Of a stretch of DNA of 64,000 nucleotides, positions 49,586 through 57,580 are shown piece by piece (the stretch's first letter is position 1; each line of letters opens with the position of its first letter). Source of the stretch: Marinifaba aquimaris (GTDB lineage Bacteria; Pseudomonadota; Gammaproteobacteria; Enterobacterales; Alteromonadaceae); NCBI RefSeq assembly GCF_013328345.1, contig NZ_JABULX010000012.1:1-64000 (forward strand), written 5' to 3'. The position numbers and the translations under genes were made by a program. The notes under the pieces were generated by a model. That model had not been told where the DNA came from. It searched no databases and saw only the letters and a list, made by a program, of their open reading frames with translations.

Positions 49586-52500
49586 ATGAAACAGATACTC
49601 ACAGTGTGTTCACTCATCGTTTTATGTTTTAGCGCCCTAGCACAAAAACTCGAAACCGTTGAATCAACACCAATAAACAAGCCACAAGTTTTATTAATTG
49701 GCTCATCTCATGCTGCAAAAGCCAAAAGCGATTTACTGGCAGAATTGGCACGTGATAAAAATTTTGTACTCAAAATAACAACCACCTCAAAATCTTCAGA
49801 CGATGAGTTAAAGTCCTTATGGGCCAAATCAAGTTTAGTGATGTTAGATGGCATCAACCCGGCCCTGTCTAAATTTATGTTTGCTAAATATTCGGCTTGG
49901 CCTAATCAAATGCCAGATGTGCCCGTTATTTCACTGGGTGACTTAAATAACCCAGCACTTAATAAAGGCCTTGAAGCAGAGCTTCATCGTCAAATAGGTG
50001 CTTATTTCAAAAATGCGGGTCGCCAAAATTATGCCAATATGATGCATTACATCGACAGTCGCTTTATTGAAAAAAAAACCGATATTGAAATAGCAGCCCC
50101 TTTTATCGTACCTAATATTGGTTTGTATCATCCGAACTTTAAAGGACAAGTGACTAAAGACGAATCCGCTTTTTATCAATTTTTGGCCGCCAGTGAAAAC
50201 CAGCCTAAAATAGCGATCGCCATGCATCGCAGTATTGTTGATTATGAACAACAACAAATTGTTGATGCCATCATAGCTGGCATAGAGCAAAAAGGAGCAA
50301 AGGCCTTTGGTTTTTTCTTTGAAGGTGAAGACAAAGACTTAACCTACCCTGAGCTATTACTAGACGATAATCAAATGGCGCGTATTGATTTAATGATCAA
50401 CTACCGTGCCCTGCACTATGTGGAAAAACGCCGCAAAGAGTTTAGCCAAATAGGCGTACCCGTTATTCACGCACTTAATTACACAGAAGGCAGTGAAGCG
50501 GACTTTAAAGCCGATAATTCAGGTGTTTCCCCTTCTTTAACGCCTTTTTTCTTGGTGATGCCAGAAGATACGGGCAGTACCGACCCAACCATTATTGCAG
50601 CCACACCTAAAAAAGGTGAAAACGCCGGTAACAAAGTAGCGATTCCCTATCAAATGGATGCACTTGTTGAAAGAGCATACAACCACGCTCGCTTGGCGCA
50701 TCTCAATAAAGCGGATAAAAAAATAGCGGCCTTTATTTGGAACTACCCACCGGGTGAAAAAAACGTAGGTGCGGCTTTTTTAGATGTCCCCAGCTCAATT
50801 GAAAAAATAGCCACCGCATTAAAAGCGCAAGGCTATCAAATTGAATTAAAAGGTGAATCGGGACAAACAACCGATTGGCTAATTGAATCGGCTGGTTTAT
50901 TACTCAGGCCATATTATCGCGATGAAGATGCACAAAGCCTCATTGCCAAAAACTTAGCTGACTATTTACCACTTAGCACATATCTCGATTGGTTTAATCA
51001 GTTACCAGAAGATGTGCGCAAGCCAATTATCGAAAAATGGGGTACCCCACAACAAAGTGCCATGCTGCGCCAAGCAAATATTAATGGTAAGCAAGTTGAT
51101 GCTTATGTGATCCCAAGAATGGATTTAGGCAATATGATCATCATGCCTCAAGGGTTACGGGGTACCAATGCACAAGAGAGCGCTGACTTGTATCACGACA
51201 AAACCGTACCAGCGAATCACTCCTATTTAGCCATATATCTATACGCGCGTGAACAATTTGGTGCACACGCTTTTGTACATATGGGCACACACGGGTCACA
51301 AGAATGGTTATCGGGTAAAGAGCGTGGCTTATCAGCTTACGATGCCCCTAATTTAGTCATAGGTAATATACCTGTGTTTTACCCTTATATTATCGATAAT
51401 GTCGGTGAAGCCATGCAGGCCAAACGCCGAGGTCGTGCAACGATGATCAGTCACCTAACACCTGGCTTTGCTAAAGCGGGCTTATATGCGGATATTGCCG
51501 TATTAAACGAAAAGCTCGCTAACTACATGGTATTAGAAGCAGGTCAAACCAAAGCCAATACTGAAAAAGAAGTTATAAAGCTAGCAACTGAGCTTGATAT
51601 GTTAAAAGACCTATCACTTTCAAAAGAAGCTCTTAAAGATAATTTCGAGCAACACGTCCCTGCCCTGCAAGATCACTTAAACGGCCTGGCCGCCATGAGT
51701 CAGCCGCTTGGTATTCACACTTTTGGCGAACTACCAAAAGATGCACATCTGTATACAACTATACTGCAAATGCTAGGTGATGAATATGTTGAACGTGCCG
51801 CTATTTATGAACAAGAAAACGGTTTGATGCTCTCAAGTAACGATGAAAAAAACAGAGCCAACACAACACTAACAAAGTTAGATGTAGCTGATTTAGCCAG
51901 TTTAGATGGCTATCAGTTACTAAAAGCACACATCAGTGGCCAAACACTCAATGATTTAACACCAGAGCTAGTAGCCGATTTAACTCAAGCACAAGAATAT
52001 TGGGACAACTTCCAAGCAATCAGTGAAATAGAAAACTTACTCAAAGCTCTTGATGGAAAGTACATTCCTGTAAGTCATGGTGGCGATCCTATTCGCAACC
52101 CCAATGCGGCACCAACCGGGCGAAATTTAATTGGTTTTAATCCTGCCAAAGTCCCTTCAAAAGAGGCTTATGAGGCAGGTGTTCAGTTGATGGAACAAAC
52201 CATAGATACTTATGTTGCCAAACACGGACGTTACCCAGATAAACTAGCATTTTCACTTTGGTCACTTGAAACCATGCGCCACCAAGGTGCGTTAGAAGCG
52301 CAAATCCTCCACGCTTTAGGTTTAAAACCAAAATGGAATCGACAAGGTAATGTCACAGGTACTGAAGTCATTGAATATAAAGACTTAGGTCGCCCACGTA
52401 TTGATGTTGTTATTTCAGCCACAGGTTTATATCGCGATGCCTTCCCTAACGTCATGTTATGGCTTGCTGAAGCGATTGATAAAGTGGCGAAAATGAAAGA

Positions 52501-53635
52501 GGAAAACAACTTTGTTTATCGTCATGCCCAGACGCTAAAAGAAAGTTTAATTGCTGAAGGTAAAACCGAGGACGATGCCGATTATTTATCATCTGTACGC
52601 ATTTTCTCAAATGAAAGCGGTAACTATGGTACTGGATTAGCAGGCGCGAGTTTAGCCTCAGGCACTTGGGATGATGACAGCAAATTAGCTGATTTGTATA
52701 TGCGCCGCATGGGTTTTGCATTTGGCAAAGATGAAAGCCGATGGAGTGAAAACATGGGCGATACCCAGTTGTATAGCAAAGTATTATCTGGGACAGATGG
52801 CGTGATTTTCTCTCGTTCAACCAATCTATACGCCATGATGACCAACGACGACCCATTTCAGTACTTTGGTGGTTTAGGCTTAGCCGTTCGTAATTTAGAT
52901 GGTGCAACACCTGAAATGTACGTCTCAAATTTACGTAAAAAAGATCAGCTCAAAACCCAAACTCTAGAGCAATTTGTTAACCAAGAATTGCGCTCGCGTT
53001 ATTTCCACCCTCGCTGGATCCAAGCAATGCAAGCGTCAGGTTATGCCGGTGCAACCGCCATTTTAGACAGAGTAAACAACCTTTGGGGCTGGGAAGTAAT
53101 GACACCAGAAGCCATTCGCGATGACCAATGGCAGGAGTTTTTTGAAATTTACGTCGATGATAAATATCAAATGGATATGCGTGAATTCTTTCAAAGCAAT
53201 AACGCAGAGAGCTTAGCGCAAATTATTGAACGCATGTTAGAAGCCGAGCGTAAAGACTACTGGCAAACTGACGAAGCAACCGTCAAAAAGTTAGTAGAAA
53301 CTTATGCAGAGCTCGCCGTTGAATTTGACGTAGCGACAGATAATGACAAGTTTAACGAATACATGGATCAAAAGCTCGTTGGTTTTGGCTATCAACCCCT
53401 TTCAGAGCAACTCGTTGCACTTGAACCCGTACCAGCGATATCAACAAGCAGCTCAAATGCTCAAACCGAACAAGTATCAGGACAAAAATTAGAGAAACAA
53501 ACCCAGCAACAACAAGCAGTAAAAGATGACTATTTCTTATATAAAGCTTTGTTCTTTATGATATTAATTATTGCAGCAGGTGGTTATGCTCAAATGCGTA
53601 AAGCAAAAAGCCCCAACTTAAAAATGGTTGGATAA
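49586..53635 (+). CDS. Exported, membrane-anchored CobN/HmuS-like chelatase
   Basis: 1349 residues. CobN family: FVHMGTHGSQEWLSGKERG near residue 565, SNESGNYGTGLAGA near 1010, FGGLGLAVRNLDG, RSRYFHPRWIQAMQ. Unlike the cytoplasmic cobaltochelatase subunit it begins with a signal peptide (about 1-19, ending ALA-QK) and ends with one membrane helix (about 1315-1335) and a short basic tail, so the body should lie in the periplasm. No CobS/CobT or corrin gene is near. In Bacteroidota the related HmuS has been reported to remove iron from haem. Metal insertion in a corrin ring is the alternative but unlikely here. Confidence 0.85.
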   Translation: MKQILTVCSLIVLCFSALAQKLETVESTPINKPQVLLIGSSHAAKAKSDLLAELARDKNFVLKITTTSKSSDDELKSLWAKSSLVMLDGINPALSKFMFAKYSAWPNQMPDVPVISLGDLNNPALNKGLEAELHRQIGAYFKNAGRQNYANMMHYIDSRFIEKKTDIEIAAPFIVPNIGLYHPNFKGQVTKDESAFYQFLAASENQPKIAIAMHRSIVDYEQQQIVDAIIAGIEQKGAKAFGFFFEGEDKDLTYPELLLDDNQMARIDLMINYRALHYVEKRRKEFSQIGVPVIHALNYTEGSEADFKADNSGVSPSLTPFFLVMPEDTGSTDPTIIAATPKKGENAGNKVAIPYQMDALVERAYNHARLAHLNKADKKIAAFIWNYPPGEKNVGAAFLDVPSSIEKIATALKAQGYQIELKGESGQTTDWLIESAGLLLRPYYRDEDAQSLIAKNLADYLPLSTYLDWFNQLPEDVRKPIIEKWGTPQQSAMLRQANINGKQVDAYVIPRMDLGNMIIMPQGLRGTNAQESADLYHDKTVPANHSYLAIYLYAREQFGAHAFVHMGTHGSQEWLSGKERGLSAYDAPNLVIGNIPVFYPYIIDNVGEAMQAKRRGRATMISHLTPGFAKAGLYADIAVLNEKLANYMVLEAGQTKANTEKEVIKLATELDMLKDLSLSKEALKDNFEQHVPALQDHLNGLAAMSQPLGIHTFGELPKDAHLYTTILQMLGDEYVERAAIYEQENGLMLSSNDEKNRANTTLTKLDVADLASLDGYQLLKAHISGQTLNDLTPELVADLTQAQEYWDNFQAISEIENLLKALDGKYIPVSHGGDPIRNPNAAPTGRNLIGFNPAKVPSKEAYEAGVQLMEQTIDTYVAKHGRYPDKLAFSLWSLETMRHQGALEAQILHALGLKPKWNRQGNVTGTEVIEYKDLGRPRIDVVISATGLYRDAFPNVMLWLAEAIDKVAKMKEENNFVYRHAQTLKESLIAEGKTEDDADYLSSVRIFSNESGNYGTGLAGASLASGTWDDDSKLADLYMRRMGFAFGKDESRWSENMGDTQLYSKVLSGTDGVIFSRSTNLYAMMTNDDPFQYFGGLGLAVRNLDGATPEMYVSNLRKKDQLKTQTLEQFVNQELRSRYFHPRWIQAMQASGYAGATAILDRVNNLWGWEVMTPEAIRDDQWQEFFEIYVDDKYQMDMREFFQSNNAESLAQIIERMLEAERKDYWQTDEATVKKLVETYAELAVEFDVATDNDKFNEYMDQKLVGFGYQPLSEQLVALEPVPAISTSSSNAQTEQVSGQKLEKQTQQQQAVKDDYFLYKALFFMILIIAAGGYAQMRKAKSPNLKMVG

Positions 53636-53660
53636 ATAGTGAAACCTATCATTTAAAACA

Positions 53661-53692
53661 ACAAAAGGCCGATGCAATATCGGCCTTTTTTA
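53661..53692 (+). terminator. Rho-independent terminator after the chelatase gene
   Basis: AAAAGGCCGAT/ATCGGCCTTTT stem with a five-base loop and T6, 26 bases past the stop codon. It ends the receptor-to-chelatase operon. Confidence 0.92.
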
Positions 53693-53940
53693 TTGGCTAA
53701 GGCGTTATTATTTGCTGCAGTGAATAAGACGATAACTACACTACAGGTTTTATCAAAAATTAATCAAACATCTAACTTAAATTTGAATTTAAACCCAGTT
53801 AAACGATCACTATTTAGTCAAAAACACAGATAAGGTTTATTTTTTAACCAAAGACATCTAAATAACTCACAAAAACACATAACCCTTTGTTTTTATTTAA
53901 ATTTATCAAATCACAGCACAACTAAAAGTACTATTTTTAA

Positions 53941-53966
53941 ACAAAAAAAGCCTTGTATCACAAGGT
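53941..53966 (-). terminator. Minus-strand terminator with no gene upstream
   Basis: Minus strand: CCTTGT-gat-ACAAGG followed by C and T7. It implies a minus-strand transcript arriving from the right, from the otherwise empty 53970-54400 interval. Confidence 0.65.
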
Positions 53967-53986
53967 ATTCAAACTACTCCACACAG

Positions 53987-53995
53987 TTATCCACA
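53987..53995 (+). promoter_or_regulatory. Consensus DnaA box
   Basis: TTATCCACA is the full E. coli consensus. One-mismatch boxes follow on the other strand at about 54013-54021 (TTTGGATAA) and 54176-54184 (TGTGGATAG). Confidence 0.5.
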
Positions 53996-54402
53996 AACTC
54001 TGGGGGTAACTTTGGATAAAAACTTAAAATTTGTCATTTAATTAACAATTTTAATCTGATCACGTGATAATTATCTTAATATGTATAAGTAACCAGTACT
54101 TTTTAAGTTTATGCTGGCCATTAGAATACAATTATGTGAATTCCATACGCTTCAAACCTGCGCAAACGATTCACCTGTGGATAGTTTATTGCCAATAATG
54201 ATTAGTAAATTTTCAGGCCAAAAGAAGCTAGACAATAAAGATAGGGTTTGAACAAAACCAAGGCTCCTAACCGGCTTTTATTTTGATAGCTGAGGTCATG
54301 TATATAAAACAATGCCACCAGTTTATGGCCACTCGACACATGGCACACAGTTATCAACTGCATAAATGATAAATGACTTGTTATAAAAACCTCAAAAAAC
54401 AA

Positions 54403-54418
54403 CTGTATACAAAAACAG
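54403..54418. promoter_or_regulatory. LexA (SOS) box
   Basis: CTGTATACAAAAACAG is a perfect CTGT-N8-ACAG match, flanked by A and T as in strong E. coli sites. LexA boxes of this kind control integrase promoters in many integrons. No integrase follows it on the minus strand; on the plus strand a TATAAT lies 17 bases away. Confidence 0.7.
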
Positions 54419-54435
54419 TAAAGTAAAAATTCCCG

Positions 54436-54441
54436 TATAAT
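54436..54441 (+). promoter_or_regulatory. Full-consensus -10 (TATAAT) pointing into the array
   Basis: TATAAT at 54436-54441, 17 bases after the LexA box. No good -35 was seen (AAACAG at the right distance), so activity is uncertain. It would transcribe the first cassette. Confidence 0.35.
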
Positions 54442-54598
54442 GCAAGAAACAGGAACAGCCTCGTTTTTGTGCACTGCAATTTTAGGGGTTGTCTAGAAAG
54501 CAGGTGTGACGTAGAGTACAGAGAATGTAAAAATTTATTAATGTATTAGACGGGAAAGTTGTTTCTGTAAAAAACGGGAACGTTCCTTCTAATAAACT

Positions 54599-54605
54599 GT
54601 TATGT
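54599..54605 (+). other. Left boundary of the array (attI-like core GTTATGT)
   Basis: GTTATGT equals the R' core of attC1 and marks the first cassette start. Upstream sequence has no R''/L'' partner, so this is an attI-like or chromosomal junction rather than an attC. Confidence 0.5.
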
Positions 54606-54618
54606 GTCAGTTAGCAAG

Positions 54619-55023
54619 ATGAAAAATATCGAAAATTCACTAAAAAATTGGTTGTCCCTAGAAGTAGATGATGAATACTTTAAAGAGTTCGTTGAAACTT
54701 TCCGGCATGAAATCGAAAATAACTTTTCGAGAGGCGAGTACCTTAAGCTTAAAAATTGTGATCGGTTAGTCGGCCGTAATGTCTTAGAACAATTAGTATC
54801 TTGCAACCATTGTAGCTCAATCAAAACTATAGACGACGCATTAAGTTTAACTAAGAATGATAACTATAAAGGCATCCAGCGCCCTGAATATTTAAAATTT
54901 GAGTTTAAATATCAAGGCGTAACAGGGCCAAATTCGTATTGGCAATGTAATAAATGCGGTAGTATAACTATGTTTGTTTTACCTGAACGCGCTTTTAAAG
55001 GGTGGTGGGGTAAAATAGCGTGA
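54619..55023 (+). CDS. Cassette 1: hypothetical protein with two CxxC pairs
   Basis: 134 residues from ATG 54619; a GTG at 54604, inside the junction, is an alternative start. I do not recognise the family. The protein has a charged helical N-terminal half, CNHC near residue 62 and CNKCG near 115, so it may bind one zinc ion. It ends in a Trp/Lys-rich tail. It is the first cassette of the array, closest to any promoter in the left flank. Function unknown. Confidence 0.7.
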   Translation: MKNIENSLKNWLSLEVDDEYFKEFVETFRHEIENNFSRGEYLKLKNCDRLVGRNVLEQLVSCNHCSSIKTIDDALSLTKNDNYKGIQRPEYLKFEFKYQGVTGPNSYWQCNKCGSITMFVLPERAFKGWWGKIA

Positions 55024-55032
55024 ATAAACACA

Positions 55033-55139
55033 TAACAAGCTGTTAAATAAGGACAAATTTCACTGTATCGCTTTTTGCTATTCTGCTCCGCAGGCAAAAA
55101 TTAACCCAGCAAAATTTGCCTATTAACAGGGCGTTATGT
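55033..55139 (+). other. attC1
   Basis: R'' TAACAAG (55033) and R' GTTATGT (55133-55139) bound an imperfect 107-bp palindrome; AGCTGTTAAaTA near the left end pairs with TATTAACAG near the right end. Confidence 0.9.
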
Positions 55140-55143
55140 ACCT

Positions 55144-55482
55144 ATGAGAAAACCTACGTCTGATGAACTTATTATTTTAAGTTTCCTACTAGAGAATGCA
55201 GGGCTTGAAGTTGAATTAGGTAAAATTTGGGTTGAACCAATGACCGACGGCGGAATGGGTAGCTTAAAGCTGTACCCAAATCGAGAAAATCCAAAATATG
55301 AATTTGGGCATAATGCTGCTGAGTGTTGGTTTAAGGATTCTGATGGAGTAGCTGCTTCAGGTGCTCTTTACTTAAATACTCAAGGTGTTCCTTTTGAACT
55401 TGATATGTGGAAAGTTGATTTTAGTACGTTAATAAAATGGCCAAAAAGAGAAGAGCTAACTCTAACAAGTAGCGGTACATAA
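55144..55482 (+). CDS. Cassette 2: small hypothetical protein (DUF6984-like)
   Basis: 112 residues. The start ATG is 5 bases after the attC1 R' core. The N-terminus (RKPTSDELIILSFLLENAG) recalls the DUF6984 family of small proteins common in mobile regions; this is recollection, not a search result. The middle is beta-rich with DGGMGSLKLYP and ALYLNTQGVPFELDMWKVDF. The TAA stop is part of attC2. Function unknown. Confidence 0.75.
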   Translation: MRKPTSDELIILSFLLENAGLEVELGKIWVEPMTDGGMGSLKLYPNRENPKYEFGHNAAECWFKDSDGVAASGALYLNTQGVPFELDMWKVDFSTLIKWPKREELTLTSSGT

Positions 55483-55582
55483 CAAACGCCTCAAGGTAAT
55501 CGGACACATAAAGGTTGGTTTGTGCTCGTACCTCGCAAAAGATTAACCAACCTTTATTTAGCCGCTTAGGCGGGCGTTATAA
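55480..55582 (+). other. attC2
   Basis: R'' TAACAAA (55480) includes the stop codon of cassette 2; R' GTTATAA ends at 55582. Internal arms AAAGGTTGGTT and AACCAACCTTT pair. 103 bp. Confidence 0.9.
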
Positions 55583-55595
55583 CCCAAGGTAGATC

Positions 55596-56153
55596 ATGCC
55601 AATATTCAAGAAGAAAGATTCCAATTTAGAAAGACTTGAAAATATCCTTGGTAAAATCAAGGATGCAGATACGCCTGAAGGGTGGGAAAAGGTTACTTCT
55701 GCCGCAGTGGGAGGTTTAACTGATTTAGGATTTTCAAAAAGTAATCCATATCTGCTAATTATTTCCAGCCAAGGGCGAGGAGTATTTGATTGTAACACTG
55801 GTGAAAAAGTTGCTAGAGATGATGAGTCATACGGCGAATGGTTTAATGAACGCGAACTTAAGTGTCGGGGTATAGGCCCAATTGAATCTGAAGAAATTCT
55901 AACAACTGGACTTCAAGGCGGAGGGCTACCAATGACTACTCTGCATGGTGAAAGTATTGAAGTAGTAGCACCTAACTGGCCTACCTATGATATGTATTTC
56001 TGCAAGGATTATAAGTCAGCACTAATTGAAGGTCACGGTAGTTACTGTACAAAAATAGATTCAGAGCATCTGAGAGCATATGGATTCTCTTGGTGTGGTA
56101 ATTATTTAGTCTCCGCAATTGGCAGTGACTTCACATTATGGAAAAGGTTATAA
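55596..56153 (+). CDS. Cassette 3: hypothetical protein
   Basis: 185 residues, family not recognised. A Lys-rich N-terminal helix is followed by a beta-rich body; the C-terminal part (AYGFSWCGNYLVSAIGSDFTLWKR) looks like a beta-propeller-blade or similar repeat, and SQGRGVFDCNTGEKV resembles an earlier one. No signal peptide. Its TAA stop is the start of attC3. Confidence 0.7.
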   Translation: MPIFKKKDSNLERLENILGKIKDADTPEGWEKVTSAAVGGLTDLGFSKSNPYLLIISSQGRGVFDCNTGEKVARDDESYGEWFNERELKCRGIGPIESEEILTTGLQGGGLPMTTLHGESIEVVAPNWPTYDMYFCKDYKSALIEGHGSYCTKIDSEHLRAYGFSWCGNYLVSAIGSDFTLWKRL

Positions 56154-56251
56154 CAATTGCGTGCAATCTGACCTCCGGCCACTGTCACCTTTTGTGCAAA
56201 AACCGCACAAAAGGCGCCAGTAGCCTCCGGCAGTTGACGCAGGCGTTATAA
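56151..56251 (+). other. attC3
   Basis: R'' TAACAAT (56151) and R' GTTATAA (56245-56251); arms CCTTTTGTGC and GCACAAAAGG pair in the centre. 101 bp. Confidence 0.9.
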
Positions 56252-56265
56252 GCACAGGGAGAACA

Positions 56266-56694
56266 ATGCATAATATTCTAATAATATTTTACTTTTTCTC
56301 ATTTGCATCTTTAGCGGTTATGGTCCCGCCAGACGTTGAATTAACACCAAAAAATGCATTTTGCCTTGGCTTTACTTTAGAGCGCCCAACCGATGAATAT
56401 GTTGGTTTAAATTACCCTAAAGTCATCGAAAAAAAGTGGATTCCTGTTTCAATAATGGTCGAGTACAGATTAAATGAAAACCCAATATTCATTACAAAAA
56501 CAAACTTTGAAAAAGTAAATGAGCTAGATGCAACCGTAATTCTCGGGTTTCACGAAACTATTCATTCGGGTGGTGACGCAGCAGTTTTGATTACATACCA
56601 ATGCACTAGTAAATGCGGAACAAACTATTTAAAAAGTTACAGCGTCCCCTCGATTGTTAAGTATATGGAAGCCAACGTGAAGCAGTGCTTATAA
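56266..56694 (+). CDS. Cassette 4: secreted hypothetical protein
   Basis: 142 residues. A hydrophobic N-terminus (about 1-20) reads as a signal peptide or anchor. The mature part is beta-rich and has four cysteines (near 32, 111, 115 and 141), likely to form disulfides after export. The pattern, with LRPT-like and VSIMVEYRLNENP segments, hints at a TonB-C-like small domain, but this is weak. The start has GGGAGAAC upstream. Its stop is within attC4. Confidence 0.7.
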   Translation: MHNILIIFYFFSFASLAVMVPPDVELTPKNAFCLGFTLERPTDEYVGLNYPKVIEKKWIPVSIMVEYRLNENPIFITKTNFEKVNELDATVILGFHETIHSGGDAAVLITYQCTSKCGTNYLKSYSVPSIVKYMEANVKQCL

Positions 56695-56788
56695 CAAGCG
56701 CATCAAAAATGACGTCAAACGCTTGGCTGGCGCTCATTCTTCGCTAATTATAGCCAAGCATTTTCCGCCTCTTAGGCGGGCGTTAGAT
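56692..56788 (+). other. attC4
   Basis: R'' TAACAAG (56692), R' GTTAGAT (56782-56788). The arms GCTTGGCT and AGCCAAGC are shared with attC8 and attC9, showing one attC type. 97 bp. Confidence 0.92.
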
Positions 56789-56818
56789 GATGTCGTCAAT
56801 TGAAAAAGGAGCATACAT

Positions 56819-57133
56819 ATGAAAATAGCACTAATTTCTTTTTTATTTTTAATTTCTACAGCTATATACGCATCGGATTTTGGATTTCCCTCAGAAACTG
56901 TGGAGACCCTTGGTGATTCAATCCCACTCATTCAAAACTGTAATAACTGTCAAATTCCTGGGCATCACTCACCAAGCCCGACTCCACCAATGGCAGGAAA
57001 TCATCACAATACGTTTTCAACTCCAGCTTCGTTGTATATGGCTACAATAGAACAACAAAAAAAGACTATTGAAAAATTGAAGCTAAAAATTTATCTCCTA
57101 GAGAAAAAAATTAAGGAGCAGGAAAATGAGTGA
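56819..57133 (+). CDS. Cassette 5, gene A: exported coiled-coil protein
   Basis: 104 residues. Signal peptide (1-19, ending IYA-SD), a Pro/His-rich middle with an NCNNC motif and HHSPSPTPP, and a C-terminal coiled coil of Lys, Glu and Leu heptads (about 75-104). The end overlaps gene B by 8 bases, so the two are translated together. An AAAGGAG site precedes the start. The export plus coiled-coil design suggests a partner of the membrane protein encoded by gene B. Family unknown. Confidence 0.7.
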   Translation: MKIALISFLFLISTAIYASDFGFPSETVETLGDSIPLIQNCNNCQIPGHHSPSPTPPMAGNHHNTFSTPASLYMATIEQQKKTIEKLKLKIYLLEKKIKEQENE

Positions 57134-57563
57134 TATAGACAAGCAACTGGAAGAACTTAATACGAGCATTCAAAAAGATGAGTCAAGTTTAAATCAATCT
57201 TATGATGCTATATCTAAAATCCCTCAGGCTACTGATGATTCTAACTGGTGGTCTGCTACCGAGGCTATGACAATAAGCTCAGTTCTCCTTGTCTTTTTCT
57301 TAATTGTCCTTTGTCTAGCGACATATTTGATAAAGCTTGGTCGAAGCCCTGAAATGGTTATGAAATTCTTTGGAACTATATTGATCATAGCAGTAGCTTC
57401 TTTCCTTGTAGTTGCTGGATACGATGACAAGCAAATAGCTCCAGTAATAGGACTTTTGGGTACCATAGCTGGGTATCTACTGGGTAAGGAAAATAGAACT
57501 GATGAGGAAAAATCATCTAACAAGTCAACCAACACGGACGCCGAAAACGGCGCCGGTTCTTGA
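57126..57563 (+). CDS. Cassette 5, gene B: small membrane protein
   Basis: 145 residues. A charged N-terminal helix (about 1-40), a helix at about 49-69 (SSVLLVFFLIVLCLATYLI) and two more at about 80-100 and 105-122, then a hydrophilic tail. The last about 15 residues are encoded by attC5, so the tail is set by the recombination site. Family unknown. It pairs with the exported protein of gene A. Confidence 0.7.
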   Translation: MSDIDKQLEELNTSIQKDESSLNQSYDAISKIPQATDDSNWWSATEAMTISSVLLVFFLIVLCLATYLIKLGRSPEMVMKFFGTILIIAVASFLVVAGYDDKQIAPVIGLLGTIAGYLLGKENRTDEEKSSNKSTNTDAENGAGS

Positions 57564-57573
57564 GGCGTTAGCA
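57518..57573 (+). other. attC5 (short, inside the 3' end of gene B)
   Basis: R'' TAACAAG (57518) and R' GTTAGCA (57567-57573) with inner hairpin CGCCG-aaaa-CGGCG. At 56 bp it is the shortest in the array, and gene B reads through it. Confidence 0.8.
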
Positions 57574-57580
57574 GTAAGTT

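Larger units (their letters stand above)
53693..54598. other. Gene-poor left flank of the cassette array
   Basis: About 900 AT-rich bases. It contains a minus-strand terminator, DnaA-box-like sites, a LexA box and a full-consensus -10, but no ORF that resembles a known protein. A minus-strand ORF (54202-54474) and an 18-codon ORF at 54440 were judged not real. In a complete integron the integrase gene would be expected here; it is missing. Confidence 0.6.

Noticed and set aside
52452-52928. Long minus-strand ORF (158 codons) inside the chelatase gene
   Set aside because: Shadow of a well-conserved coding sequence; its product is rich in His, Cys and Arg with no domain.
54202-54474. Minus-strand ORF of 90 codons left of the array
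   Set aside because: No similarity to an integrase or any family I know, no ribosome-binding site, and it spans the LexA box.
53693-54490. Chromosomal replication origin
   Set aside because: Only three DnaA-like boxes, and no dnaA, dnaN, mnmG or parAB genes nearby. Kept only as a low-interest finding.
54440-54496. 18-codon hydrophobic ORF beginning within TATAATG, a possible SOS-induced toxin like TisB
   Set aside because: Its ATG overlaps the -10 element, so a transcript from that promoter would not contain the start codon.
54530-54605. A complete attC before cassette 1
   Set aside because: The GTTATGT core is present but no R''/L'' partner or palindrome was found upstream.
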